Source: Campylobacteraceae bacterium
Lineage (GTDB): Bacteria; Campylobacterota; Campylobacteria; Campylobacterales; Campylobacteraceae
Length of the DNA: 9,945 bases
Assembly: GCA_031276365.1 (NCBI GenBank)
Contig: JAISNG010000080.1
Span: 1 to 9,945, forward strand
Direction of reading: 5' to 3'
In this document: positions 1 through 7,044 of the stretch, one piece after another
Numbering within the stretch: position 1 is the stretch's first letter
How the letters are laid out: the number at the start of each line of letters is the position of its first letter
The notes under the pieces: model-generated
The model's input: the letters and a program-made list of their open reading frames with translations, nothing else
The model's database searches: none
What the model was told of the DNA's origin: nothing
Position numbers and translations under genes: made by a program

Positions 1-2717
1 GCGGCATATTGGACGCTGGGGATTTTGATATTGCAGTATCATCACAGTTACTTTTAAGCACAGAGCAATTAAACATCACAAGCGGCGGCGGAACAATAAT
101 CATAAATTCGGATATAAGCGGAGAAAATATCAACTTGGCAGAAGATATCAATCTATACAATATAACGCAAGATATCTATTCTCCGTTTTATCAGTTGATA
201 CACGCCGCTAACGGTACAAACACAGAAAATACCGAATTGGAAATAATCAATATATCCCATCAAAGTTTGGCATCTGCCGATATAATCCAAAACGCCGCCG
301 TAACAGGCGAAGCGCTTTTAGGAGCTGCCGCCAAAACTGAAAACGACGGGGTTTATTTGGGTTTTCAACTAGAAGGCGTGAACTCTTTGACAAATGTAGA
401 GTTGAACAGCTACGGCGCTTTAAATAACATATTTGATATTTTTTTGACAGGCAATGGTAATTTTACATTTACAGGTTCAAATAAAATGCTTATAGGCAAT
501 TATAATTCGGACTATACGGGATATACCATACTAAAAAATCAAGCTGATATAGCGGCTATTTCCGAAAATGCTTTCGGATATACAAGCGGTCTATTTCTTG
601 AAAGCGGCACAGCTTTTGACTTGAATGGATATTATCAATATCTTCAAGACGTGAACAATAGCGGAGTTATATCTTTAAGCGGCGGATATATAGAGTCAAG
701 CGGCTCTGTGCTAAATAATGGAGTGATTGATTTGGGCAATTACGGAACGGCAAGTTTTACCAAAGGAGCATCTATCGGCGATAACGCCTTGAGCGGTTAT
801 GGTTATCTTTATTTTAATGATAACTTTAATATAAGCGGTTCAAATACCAATCTTAATGCAAACACTTATATAAACAGCGGAACGCTTAGAGTAAATCATA
901 CAGACTCTTTGGGACAATATAACTATATACAGCTTTCATCTTCAAGCGCCAATATAGCATTTGATATCAGCGGCGATGAAGTATTGGAAAGTGAAATATA
1001 CAGCGGATACGGCTCTTTGATAAAAGAGGGAAACGGTTCTTTGACGCTTGATAGATATGTAAGGGTAAATTTGACGAAAATTTTTGAAGGTGAATTGATA
1101 ATCCATCCCAATAATTTTTACAGCGATATAGATGTTGCTTACGAAGCAAATTTGATTTTTGACAATAACGCCGACAGCGCATTTTACAATAGGCTTTTGG
1201 GCAATGGAAATATTACGCAGCAAGGCGGATATGCGTTTGCTATCCACTCAAACAGCGCAGGATTTAACGGAACATACAATGTAAACGACAGTACCTTGAT
1301 GATAGCTTCCAGCGCCGCACTTGGCGGAAATATAAAAATAAATAATTCGGATTTTGTTACATACGGCGGTATAACAGGCGATTTGCAGCTTAACAACTCC
1401 GAATGGACGCTGTACAATAACATAAACATGAAAACCCTCTCTATGTCAAATGCAAGTGTATATTTCGGAGGAACAAATAACAGTTTTGATACGGCCGCGG
1501 CGGTAACATTAAATATTGATAACCTGCATGGAGGAGGCGATTTTTATCAAAGGCTGAATATACAAAACAGCGGCGGCACAACAGTCAATAATGGTGATAT
1601 TATAAAAATAAGCAACAGCTCTTATGGAGATTACACTATCCGCTTTGACGACAAATCCACAGGTAGTTTTCCTTATCAAAAAAATGCGGCTTGGCTGGTT
1701 GCAGAACAAAATAACCCTTACGGAGAGTATCATGCTAATTTCACAGGGCAGATAGATATAGGAGCTTTCACATATGCGCTTTGGCAGTCCAACTCTTCGT
1801 CTGATAAAAACGTCTATCTGAAGTCGTCTGCATGTGCAACTCCTGCATGCGCCTCTTTGGCATTTCCAAATATAAATTATGCAGTCAACTACATCAATAC
1901 CGATACAATTTCGCAAAGAATGGGAAATATAGACTTTGACAGAAGCGATAAAGATGATTTTTGGATAAGTACATATACAGGAAAGCTTGGTTATTCCGAA
2001 TATGATTTTATGATAGATGATATAGAATATTACGGCGTAAATATCGGAGTGGATAGAAGTTACGACGGTTATCTGCTTGGTTTGACGCTCGGATATTCGG
2101 ACACGGATATCAACTACATGAAAGGCAGCGCAAACTCAAAAAGCTATAGTGCAGGCATATATGCTCTTTTCAAAAATGAAGATAAATTTTATGCAAATAT
2201 GCTGATAAAATATCAAACAGATAAAAATTCCTTTAATACCGAAACTATTAACGGATTTGCAGTAGATGGCGGCGGAGATACTCATGACGTCGTATTTTCT
2301 ATTGAAGCGGGAAAAAGATATGATGTGTACAATTCATTATATATAGAGCCGCAGATACAAAGTACATTTGTGCGTTACGGCGATATGGTGATAAACTCTT
2401 CAAACGGACTGCAAACAAATATAGATAAATTTGAATCAATAAGGACAAGACTTAGCGCTGTATTTGGATATAAAATGGGAGAAAAATCAAATATTTATCT
2501 CAAGGCAGGATATATAAAAGAGTTTGAAAATAAAGCGGTATATAGTTTCAACCATGGACAAAAACAGTCTTATAAAATCGACGATAATATCCTTGATGGT
2601 GCTGTCGGCATTACTTTGAATACAAACAGCCATAATCTATACCTTGAAGGAACATACCAAAAAAGCAATATGTTTGACAATATCAAGGCAAGTTTAGGAT
2701 ATAAATATAAATTTTAA
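1..2717 (+). CDS. Autotransporter (type Va secretion) adhesin-like protein, 5'-truncated
   Basis: The frame is open to the left edge (the codons before the TTG at 9 are GGC ATA) and there is no signal peptide or ribosome binding site, so this is the 3' part of a longer gene; the TTG is not a credible start. Numbering from that TTG gives 902 residues. Residues 1 to about 500 are a passenger rich in Asn, Gly, Ser and Tyr with short beta-strand repeats of the passenger-associated type (for example around 284-300, 336-365 and 396-440). Residues about 505-605 resemble the pertactin-type autochaperone. Residues about 620-645 look like the linker helix, and about 645-902 are an amphipathic beta-barrel ending in LGYKYKF with the expected terminal Phe. 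Known role of the family: the barrel inserts in the outer membrane and the passenger is displayed or released outside. The ligand cannot be told. The only two cysteines (609 and 614) sit at the passenger-barrel junction. Stop TAA at 2715. Confidence 0.93.
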   Translation, partial: GILDAGDFDIAVSSQLLLSTEQLNITSGGGTIIINSDISGENINLAEDINLYNITQDIYSPFYQLIHAANGTNTENTELEIINISHQSLASADIIQNAAVTGEALLGAAAKTENDGVYLGFQLEGVNSLTNVELNSYGALNNIFDIFLTGNGNFTFTGSNKMLIGNYNSDYTGYTILKNQADIAAISENAFGYTSGLFLESGTAFDLNGYYQYLQDVNNSGVISLSGGYIESSGSVLNNGVIDLGNYGTASFTKGASIGDNALSGYGYLYFNDNFNISGSNTNLNANTYINSGTLRVNHTDSLGQYNYIQLSSSSANIAFDISGDEVLESEIYSGYGSLIKEGNGSLTLDRYVRVNLTKIFEGELIIHPNNFYSDIDVAYEANLIFDNNADSAFYNRLLGNGNITQQGGYAFAIHSNSAGFNGTYNVNDSTLMIASSAALGGNIKINNSDFVTYGGITGDLQLNNSEWTLYNNINMKTLSMSNASVYFGGTNNSFDTAAAVTLNIDNLHGGGDFYQRLNIQNSGGTTVNNGDIIKISNSSYGDYTIRFDDKSTGSFPYQKNAAWLVAEQNNPYGEYHANFTGQIDIGAFTYALWQSNSSSDKNVYLKSSACATPACASLAFPNINYAVNYINTDTISQRMGNIDFDRSDKDDFWISTYTGKLGYSEYDFMIDDIEYYGVNIGVDRSYDGYLLGLTLGYSDTDINYMKGSANSKSYSAGIYALFKNEDKFYANMLIKYQTDKNSFNTETINGFAVDGGGDTHDVVFSIEAGKRYDVYNSLYIEPQIQSTFVRYGDMVINSSNGLQTNIDKFESIRTRLSAVFGYKMGEKSNIYLKAGYIKEFENKAVYSFNHGQKQSYKIDDNILDGAVGITLNTNSHNLYLEGTYQKSNMFDNIKASLGYKYKF

Positions 2718-2857
2718 TCTACTTTAACCCGCGTGTTTTCTAACATTTGCTGAGCATTATGACAGGCTTTCTCTATTTTCACATTTATCGCGGACAATGA
2801 ACGACAAAAATACAAAATGCAGATTGCCTAAAAAGCAAAGCCGCCTCAAAATTACAC

Positions 2858-2876
2858 TTGCGCGGAAATGACGGAA
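2858..2876 (+). repeat. Half copy of the dRS3-like palindromic repeat
   Basis: The right arm of the repeat, GCGCGGAAATGACGGA, is present, but there is no clear ATTCCCGC left arm. A weak left remnant, AGATTGCC, lies near 2821. The GGAAA version of the arm matches the long-form copy at 3368-3436 (GTGGAAATGATGG) better than the short form, so it may be a decayed long form. TGCGC at 2859-2863 can also pair with GCGCA at 2879-2883. Confidence 0.55.
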
Positions 2877-2927
2877 TTGCGCACCATTTGTTTTTGATGC
2901 CTTTCATGATTTCTTTCATTTGAGGGT

Positions 2928-2960
2928 TTTTTAGATTCCCGCCTCCGCGGGAATGACGGA
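2928..2960 (+). repeat. Full short-form dRS3-like palindromic repeat
   Basis: Reads TTTTAG, then ATTCCCGC (2935-2942), loop CTCC, GCGGGAAT (2947-2954), then GACGGA. The 8-bp arms are perfectly complementary around a 4-nt loop, and the core fits ATTCCC-N8-GGGAAT exactly, the definition of the neisserial dRS3 repeat. The T-run lies 5' of the hairpin in this orientation and becomes an A-run on the other strand, so the hairpin is not a standard rho-independent terminator in either direction. It is the best-preserved copy in the window and serves as the reference for the others. Confidence 0.85.
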
Positions 2961-2961
2961 T

Positions 2962-2982
2962 GGAGTGCGTATTCACGCCTCC
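2962..2982. repeat. Small hairpin attached to the full repeat copy
   Basis: GGAG (2962-2965), bulged T, GCGT (2967-2970), loop ATTC, ACGC (2975-2978), CTCC (2979-2982). The eight base pairs with one bulge begin directly after the GACGGAT tail of the repeat at 2928-2960. The hairpin lies between a full repeat and the half repeat at 3018-3040 and may be part of a composite element. Confidence 0.6.
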
Positions 2983-3017
2983 CCTCACGATATGTGTTTC
3001 TTTCAAAAATTTGTCGG

Positions 3018-3040
3018 TCGGTCGCGGGAATGACAGATGG
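3018..3040 (+). repeat. Half copy of the dRS3-like repeat
   Basis: GGTCGCGGGAATGACAGATGG carries the right arm and tail of the repeat with no left arm; GTCGGTCG replaces it. Its reverse complement continues with a flank (ACAAA, then AACACATA) that recurs beside the half copy at 9698-9712, suggesting that half copy plus flank is a unit of its own. Confidence 0.6.
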
Positions 3041-3118
3041 AGGATTTCTACCTTCATAAGAATGATAAAAAGGAGGAGATATATTTCGCCTGCCTAAAAA
3101 TATTGTTTTGAATAAAAG

Positions 3119-3136
3119 GGAATGGTAGCCCATTCC
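3119..3136 (-). terminator. Possible rho-independent terminator of the minus-strand operon
   Basis: On the minus strand GGAATGG, loop GCTA, CCATTCC form a perfect 7-bp stem followed by CTTTTATT. This is the only hairpin plus T-rich tail in the spacer oriented to stop transcripts from the glnD-glmS cluster. It is about 360 nt beyond the last stop codon and the T-tract is short and interrupted, so the call is tentative. The hairpin abuts the repeat at 3136-3165 and could equally be part of that element. Confidence 0.35.
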
Positions 3137-3165
3137 GTCATTCCCGCGCAGGCATGAATCTAAAA
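3136..3165 (-). repeat. Short-form dRS3-like repeat with one decayed arm, inverted
   Basis: Read on the minus strand: TTTTAG, ATTCAT, GCCTGCGC, GGGAAT, GACG. The right arm GCGCGGGAAT is intact, while the left arm has ATTCAT in place of ATTCCC, so two arm pairs are lost. Orientation is opposite to the copy at 2928-2960. A perfect hairpin (3119-3136) follows its GACGG tail, the same arrangement as at 2962-2982. Confidence 0.75.
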
Positions 3166-3177
3166 TGGTAACCAAAC

Positions 3178-3245
3178 AAACCACAAAATCAAAAAAAGAA
3201 TAAATTGCAAAAATTATAAAAACGGCAAATTGTTTTTGTGGGTTT
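3178..3245. repeat. AT-rich inverted repeat
   Basis: AAACCACAAAA at 3178-3188 is complementary to TTTTGTGGGTTT at 3234-3245 apart from one extra G. About 45 nt of very AT-rich sequence lies between the arms. It could be a decayed mobile-element remnant, a small structured RNA or chance in AT-rich DNA; nothing else in the sequence decides. Confidence 0.35.
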
Positions 3246-3367
3246 CTACTTTAAATGTAAGTGGTTTTTTTAATAAGTAAATTGCTGAAATGCCGATGTA
3301 TTCGTTATTTGTGAGAAGTTGTAGTTACAAATAAAATGTCGTTTTATAGTTTTAAATCCAAACGTCA

Positions 3368-3436
3368 TTTTTTAGATTCCCGCATTCTTCGTGATGAGCT
3401 TCCTGCGGAAGGCTATCGCTCGCGTGGAAATGATGG
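3368..3436 (+). repeat. Long-form dRS3-like repeat with internal hairpin
   Basis: The outer ends match the short form: TTTTTTAGATTCCCGC on the left and CGTGGAAATGATGG on the right. Instead of a 4-nt loop there are about 40 nt that fold further. CGTGATGAGC can pair with GCTATCGCTCG in a bulged stem, and the tip AGCTTCC-TGC-GGAAGGCT is a hairpin with one bulge. The reverse complement aligns along its length with the copy at 9744-9806 except at the tip. It ends about 60 nt from the stop of the last operon gene. Confidence 0.75.
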
Positions 3437-3495
3437 AGAGGAGGTATTGAAAAGACGGAAAGATGCTAAACGTTTTGCCATATATCTTTTGGTAT

Positions 3496-4305
3496 TTAAA
3501 ATAAAGTTGGATTATATATTGCTTTTTTAGGATAAAACAGACCTATAATTGTAAATGGATTTGTTGCCCACCCATCATATTTATTTGTAGTACCAAGAAA
3601 AAGATACAGATCTTTGACAGCAAGTTCTTGCAATTTATCTAAAACTTTATTTTTTGAATTTTCTTTTGAGTATTTTTTAACATGTCTATAATTTGAGTAT
3701 AGCTGTGAAATTTCCCAATCCAAAATAATCATGTCGCGAATATAACCACTATTATCTTTAAAGCTTATTTTAAAATTATATGGAATTTTAGGCATATTTT
3801 TTAAATCAAAATTATCACAAAATAAAGATTTATTTGCATTTGTATATTTAATAATCTCATCTTTTGTCCAATATTCTCCGCACTTTTTATCTTCGGCATA
3901 AATTTTTAATATTTGACAAGGTTTGAATGTTGCCAAGGATATATGATATTGCTTATTTAATTCAGTCAACTCTCTCATATTAGTGTAAATTTTATTTTTA
4001 AATATATAATCTTTACGTTTTTGCCAATTGTTTTCCGTGTCTATATGTTCTACTATTTCTATCTCTTCCGAATTTTCTATTTTATAACTTTCTATTCTAA
4101 TGTCGGATTTATTTTTTCTTATTGGAACTTTTATAACATCGTATTTTTTAAATTGTTTATCGCCTGACAACAACCTAAACGGCACAGGATAAATTCTTAT
4201 CCATGAGCCATCTTCTCTGACACCTGCCGTGCATACCAATTCCGCATATTTTTTGGAGATATTCGGATATGTTTTTACTGTAATCAATATAGTCTCTTTT
4301 TGCAT
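3496..4305 (-). CDS. Conserved protein of unknown function, partner of a DUF488 gene
   Basis: 269 residues, no signal peptide or membrane segment, so probably cytoplasmic. Function is not recognised with certainty. The N-terminus (KTYPNISKKY at 11-20, then ELVCTAGVREDGSWIRIYPV at 22-41) is a beta-rich block. A second conserved-looking block near the C-terminus has DLYLFLGTTNKY (232-243) and NPFTIIGLFYPKK (249-261). I recall proteins with these two blocks beside DUF488 genes in accessory regions, possibly described as a dual OB-fold family; that recollection is unverified. The middle is lysine-rich. The ATG is 2 nt after the TAA of the upstream gene with no evident Shine-Dalgarno, so translation is probably coupled. 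Base composition is strikingly AT-rich (the 60 bases from 3961 contain 12 G or C), unlike glmS, which suggests horizontal gain together with its neighbour. Confidence 0.85.
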   Translation of the reverse strand: MQKETILITVKTYPNISKKYAELVCTAGVREDGSWIRIYPVPFRLLSGDKQFKKYDVIKVPIRKNKSDIRIESYKIENSEEIEIVEHIDTENNWQKRKDYIFKNKIYTNMRELTELNKQYHISLATFKPCQILKIYAEDKKCGEYWTKDEIIKYTNANKSLFCDNFDLKNMPKIPYNFKISFKDNSGYIRDMIILDWEISQLYSNYRHVKKYSKENSKNKVLDKLQELAVKDLYLFLGTTNKYDGWATNPFTIIGLFYPKKAIYNPTLF

Positions 4306-4307
4306 TT

Positions 4308-5216
4308 TTATATGTGCGTAATATCTATTTTATATATTTTTTTTACTTCGTCGGCTATGCAATTTCTATGACACATAGATACATCTTTTTCATAACACAT
4401 TATGGATAAACGATGATATTTATTGTATAAATAATATAGTTGCTCCAACTCTTTTACTGATTGTTTCAGCGATTCATTTTTATAATGCTTAAATAAAACA
4501 TCATAATTTTCTTTAGTATTTAAATTTTTTCTATTTTCAGAAGGTATGCCGAGTTTTGGTATGTGTAAATAATGTATATTGATTTTTTCCAATGTTTTAC
4601 TTAAAAAAGTTTTTGAAAATCCAAACTTCATACTTAAGGCATTTTTCCTGACGTCAACCAATATGCGTATATCATTTTGTATCAGACTATTGATAAATGT
4701 TTCAATAGTTTTTCCTTCGTATCCTATGGTAAAAAAATGTTTTTTTGTGATACGCGTTCTATACTGCTCTATCAACTCTTTCTCTATGTATTCATTGGCT
4801 ATTTTACTATTTATCGCATAGTACGGAAAATGATTATAAATATATGATATTAATTCGTTGCCCTTTAGATGATTGAACGTATTCTGAAAATATTTTAATA
4901 AAGGCTGTTCATCTTTGTCCAAAAAATCCAAAAAAACATCTTTGCAATTTATATTTTTTTCATATATTTCCACATTTTCAGACAAAAAGCCATACTGCCT
5001 CATTGTGTTCATATCACAATACGCTTGAAAAGAGTAACATCCGTATAAATAAGGAATAAAAAAATATTTTTTTTCCTTGTCAAATAATACGGTATATAAA
5101 AACAAAAGTTTTTGGAAATCCGTTTTTGATAAACTGCCTCCAAAAATTTCCAATAATGCTAATATCAATCTTTGTCTTTTGTATGTAGGCATATTTTTAC
5201 TTGAAATATTTTGCAT
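4308..5216 (-). CDS. DUF488-domain protein with SocA/Panacea-like N-terminal region
   Basis: 302 residues, soluble. The C-terminal half (about 160-298) is a DUF488 domain: TIGYEGKTIETFI (163-175), LVDVRKNALS (186-195), LHIPKLGIP (217-225) and the signature CYEKDVSMCHR (274-284) with two Cys, His and Arg. The N-terminal half (about 12-155) is helical; KTDFQKLLFLYT (31-42) and PYLYGCYSFQAY (55-66) resemble the SocA/GepA type of domain, part of which is called Panacea and acts as a toxin-neutralising module. That match is by eye and less certain than DUF488. The biochemical activity of DUF488 is not established to my knowledge. The ATG directly follows the glmS TAG; GGTGGAG within the last glmS codons may serve as ribosome binding site. 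A second Met at residue 9 is a weaker alternative start. The gene is AT-rich like its downstream partner, and the two probably act together. Confidence 0.88.
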   Translation of the reverse strand: MQNISSKNMPTYKRQRLILALLEIFGGSLSKTDFQKLLFLYTVLFDKEKKYFFIPYLYGCYSFQAYCDMNTMRQYGFLSENVEIYEKNINCKDVFLDFLDKDEQPLLKYFQNTFNHLKGNELISYIYNHFPYYAINSKIANEYIEKELIEQYRTRITKKHFFTIGYEGKTIETFINSLIQNDIRILVDVRKNALSMKFGFSKTFLSKTLEKINIHYLHIPKLGIPSENRKNLNTKENYDVLFKHYKNESLKQSVKELEQLYYLYNKYHRLSIMCYEKDVSMCHRNCIADEVKKIYKIDITHI

Positions 5217-7028
5217 CTACTCCACCGTTACGCTTTTTGCAAGGTTTCGCGGCATATCTACGTCATTTCCAAGTCTTACAGCGATTTCAAGCGCCAGTAG
5301 CTGCAGGATTATCATCATCTCAAAAAACTCATTCATCACATGAGACGAATTTTTGGTCTTTATGAAATCATCTGCAAGTTCAAACTGTTCAGGACTTATA
5401 ACAAGTATCGTAGCGTCGCGCGCGCTAAGCTCTTCTATGTTGTTTTTTGTTTTGTCGTAAAGCATGGTCTTTGGCAGCAGCGCAACTGTAAAAAGCTTGC
5501 TGTCCACAAGCGCGATAGGACCGTGTTTCATCTCTCCCGCCGGATATCCCTCAGCATGCAGATAGCTTATCTCTTTTAGCTTCAACGCTCCCTCAAGCGC
5601 CAGCGGATAAAATATATCGCGTCCGATAAAGAAAAAACCGTGTCCATGCAAATAGCGTTTGGAAAGTCTTCTTAGTTTTTCGTGTGTTGCATTGTCCACG
5701 TTTAGCGATGACGGTATCCTTAAAAGTGTGTCTATCTCAGATTTCAGGCGCTCTTTACCGACACTGTTTCGTTTTTGAGCCATAAATATGGACAAAAGCC
5801 ACAGCGTGGCAACCTGCGTTGCAAACGCTTTTGTGCTCGCAACTCCCTTTTCGATGCCCGCGCGCGTCAAAATCGTATTATCAGCAAGACGTACAATGGA
5901 GGAGTTGTCCACATTACAAATCGCAAGCGTTTTAAGCCCTGCGTTTTTAGCTATCTTTAAAGCCTCCAATGTATCGGCGGTTTCACCGCTTTGGCTGATG
6001 ACAATAAAAAGCGTATCTGGCGTTAAAAGCGGCTCTTTATAGCGAAATTCGCTTGCTATGACAACATCCGTCCTTATCTTGGCAAGCCTTTCAAATATAT
6101 ATCCCGCCGCAAGCCCCGCGTGATAACTCGTGCCGCATGCGCAAATCTTGATGGAGTTTATCCCGTCAAACAGATATTCATCCAGCTCTTCAAGGACTAT
6201 CTCGTTATTTTTTATGCGTCCCATCAATGTTTCGCCAAGCACACGGGATTGTTCGTAAATCTCTTTTTCCATGAAAAACCTAAATCCCTCTTTTTGGGCG
6301 TATGATTTATCCTGCGGCAAATCCCTAAAGATGCTCGAAACCTTTTTTTTGTCCGCAAAAAGCAGTATTTCATTTTTGCTTAAGACACCGTATTGACCGT
6401 CCTCAAGATAACAAACCTCTTTGGCGTGTCCTATCAGCGGAGCATCAGAAGAGCCGAAAAACAGCTCTTTTTCATCGTTTTTACCGATGATAAGAGGCGC
6501 GGCATTTTTGGCAAAAAATATAGAATTCGGCGCTATCGTGGTTATAAGCAAGATAGCATAAGCGCCTCTTAATGAAAGGACAGTTTTTTCAAAGGCTTCA
6601 AACGCACTCTTTGAAGTTTGCAAGTTATGTTCAAACAGATATACGACAACTTCAGTATCCGTCTGACTCAAAAATGTAACGCCTTTGCTTGTGAGCATCT
6701 CCTTTATCTCACGGTAATTTTCTATGATGCCGTTGTGAACGATGTATGAGTGCTGCCCAAAATGCGGGTGAGCGTTTATCTCAGTCGGTTTGCCGTGTGT
6801 CGCCCATCTGGTATGACCTATGGCTATTCCATCGCCTTCGGATGTGAAATTTTTCGTCTTTTCCTGTAGGTTTTTGAGTTTTCCCGTAGCCTTGAAAGCG
6901 TCTATCCTGCCCTCTTTCATGACGGCGATTCCAGCTGAATCATATCCTCTGTATTCAAGTTCTCCAAGAGCGTTTAAAACAAGCTCTTTTTTCTCTTTGC
7001 CGCCAATATATCCGACTATTCCGCACAT
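5217..7028 (-). CDS. glmS: Glutamine--fructose-6-phosphate aminotransferase (isomerizing)
   Basis: 603 residues, full length for the family. It converts fructose-6-phosphate and glutamine to glucosamine-6-phosphate and glutamate, the first step to UDP-GlcNAc for peptidoglycan and lipopolysaccharide, in the cytoplasm. The N-terminal type-2 glutaminase domain (2 to about 215) has catalytic Cys2 exposed after Met removal, EYRGYDSAG (25-33), GHTRWATHG (71-79), HNGIIENY (98-105) and TDTEV (123-127). Two SIS sugar-isomerase domains follow: CGTSYHAG (298-305), SQSGET (345-350) and STKAFATQ (398-405) in the first, and HAEGYPAGEMKHG (491-503) near the fructose-phosphate site in the second. The C-terminus MPRNLAKSVTVE is the conserved family end. 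The ATG at 7028 is fixed by the required Met-Cys start and by AGGGA 7 nt upstream. It lies 16 nt after glnD and its TAG abuts the next gene. No glmS ribozyme is seen or expected in this lineage. Confidence 0.98.
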   Translation of the reverse strand: MCGIVGYIGGKEKKELVLNALGELEYRGYDSAGIAVMKEGRIDAFKATGKLKNLQEKTKNFTSEGDGIAIGHTRWATHGKPTEINAHPHFGQHSYIVHNGIIENYREIKEMLTSKGVTFLSQTDTEVVVYLFEHNLQTSKSAFEAFEKTVLSLRGAYAILLITTIAPNSIFFAKNAAPLIIGKNDEKELFFGSSDAPLIGHAKEVCYLEDGQYGVLSKNEILLFADKKKVSSIFRDLPQDKSYAQKEGFRFFMEKEIYEQSRVLGETLMGRIKNNEIVLEELDEYLFDGINSIKICACGTSYHAGLAAGYIFERLAKIRTDVVIASEFRYKEPLLTPDTLFIVISQSGETADTLEALKIAKNAGLKTLAICNVDNSSIVRLADNTILTRAGIEKGVASTKAFATQVATLWLLSIFMAQKRNSVGKERLKSEIDTLLRIPSSLNVDNATHEKLRRLSKRYLHGHGFFFIGRDIFYPLALEGALKLKEISYLHAEGYPAGEMKHGPIALVDSKLFTVALLPKTMLYDKTKNNIEELSARDATILVISPEQFELADDFIKTKNSSHVMNEFFEMMIILQLLALEIAVRLGNDVDMPRNLAKSVTVE

Positions 7029-7035
7029 AATTTTT

Positions 7036-7040
7036 TCCCT
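7036..7040 (-). promoter_or_regulatory. Ribosome binding site of glmS
   Basis: AGGGA on the minus strand, 7 nt before the ATG at 7028, within the 16-nt gap after the glnD stop. It is the clearest Shine-Dalgarno sequence in the cluster and confirms the glmS start. Confidence 0.7.
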
Positions 7041-7044
7041 TTGC

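Larger units (their letters stand above)
2718..3495. other. Repeat-rich intergenic region between convergent genes
   Basis: No credible gene lies in these 778 bases. The autotransporter ends on the plus strand at the left side and the minus-strand operon ends at the right side, so this is a convergent 3'-3' spacer. It holds at least five copies or halves of one dispersed palindromic repeat, two small hairpins next to repeat copies, and an AT-rich inverted repeat at 3178-3245. Short open frames at 2785-3057 (-), 2852-3184 (-) and 3336-3530 (+) translate the repeats into strings such as SFPRRRESK and RSRGNDG, which are a familiar artefact of this kind of repeat. No clear terminator for the autotransporter is visible just after its stop. 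Confidence 0.8.

Noticed and set aside
9..11. TTG as true start of the autotransporter
   Set aside because: The frame is open upstream to the window edge, and the protein would lack a signal peptide and begin within the passenger.
2935..2954. Rho-independent terminator for the autotransporter
   Set aside because: The hairpin is strong, but the T-run lies before it on the plus strand and becomes an A-run after it on the minus strand, so neither direction has the needed U-tract.
2928..3165. CRISPR array
   Set aside because: Copies differ in orientation, length and spacing, spacers are not uniform and no cas genes are present; the units are palindromic dispersed repeats.
2785..3184. Two overlapping minus-strand ORFs of 90 and 110 codons
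   Set aside because: Their translations are made of repeat sequence (SFPRRRESK, HSRGGGN, CLRGNDG), a known source of false gene calls; no ribosome binding site or domain is seen.
3336..3530. Plus-strand ORF of 64 codons
   Set aside because: Most of it translates the long-form repeat at 3368-3436, and its end overlaps the 3' end of the well-supported minus-strand gene.
4308..5216. Tn7-like element inserted downstream of glmS
   Set aside because: No tns genes, no terminal repeats and no spacing after the glmS stop; only the location matches.
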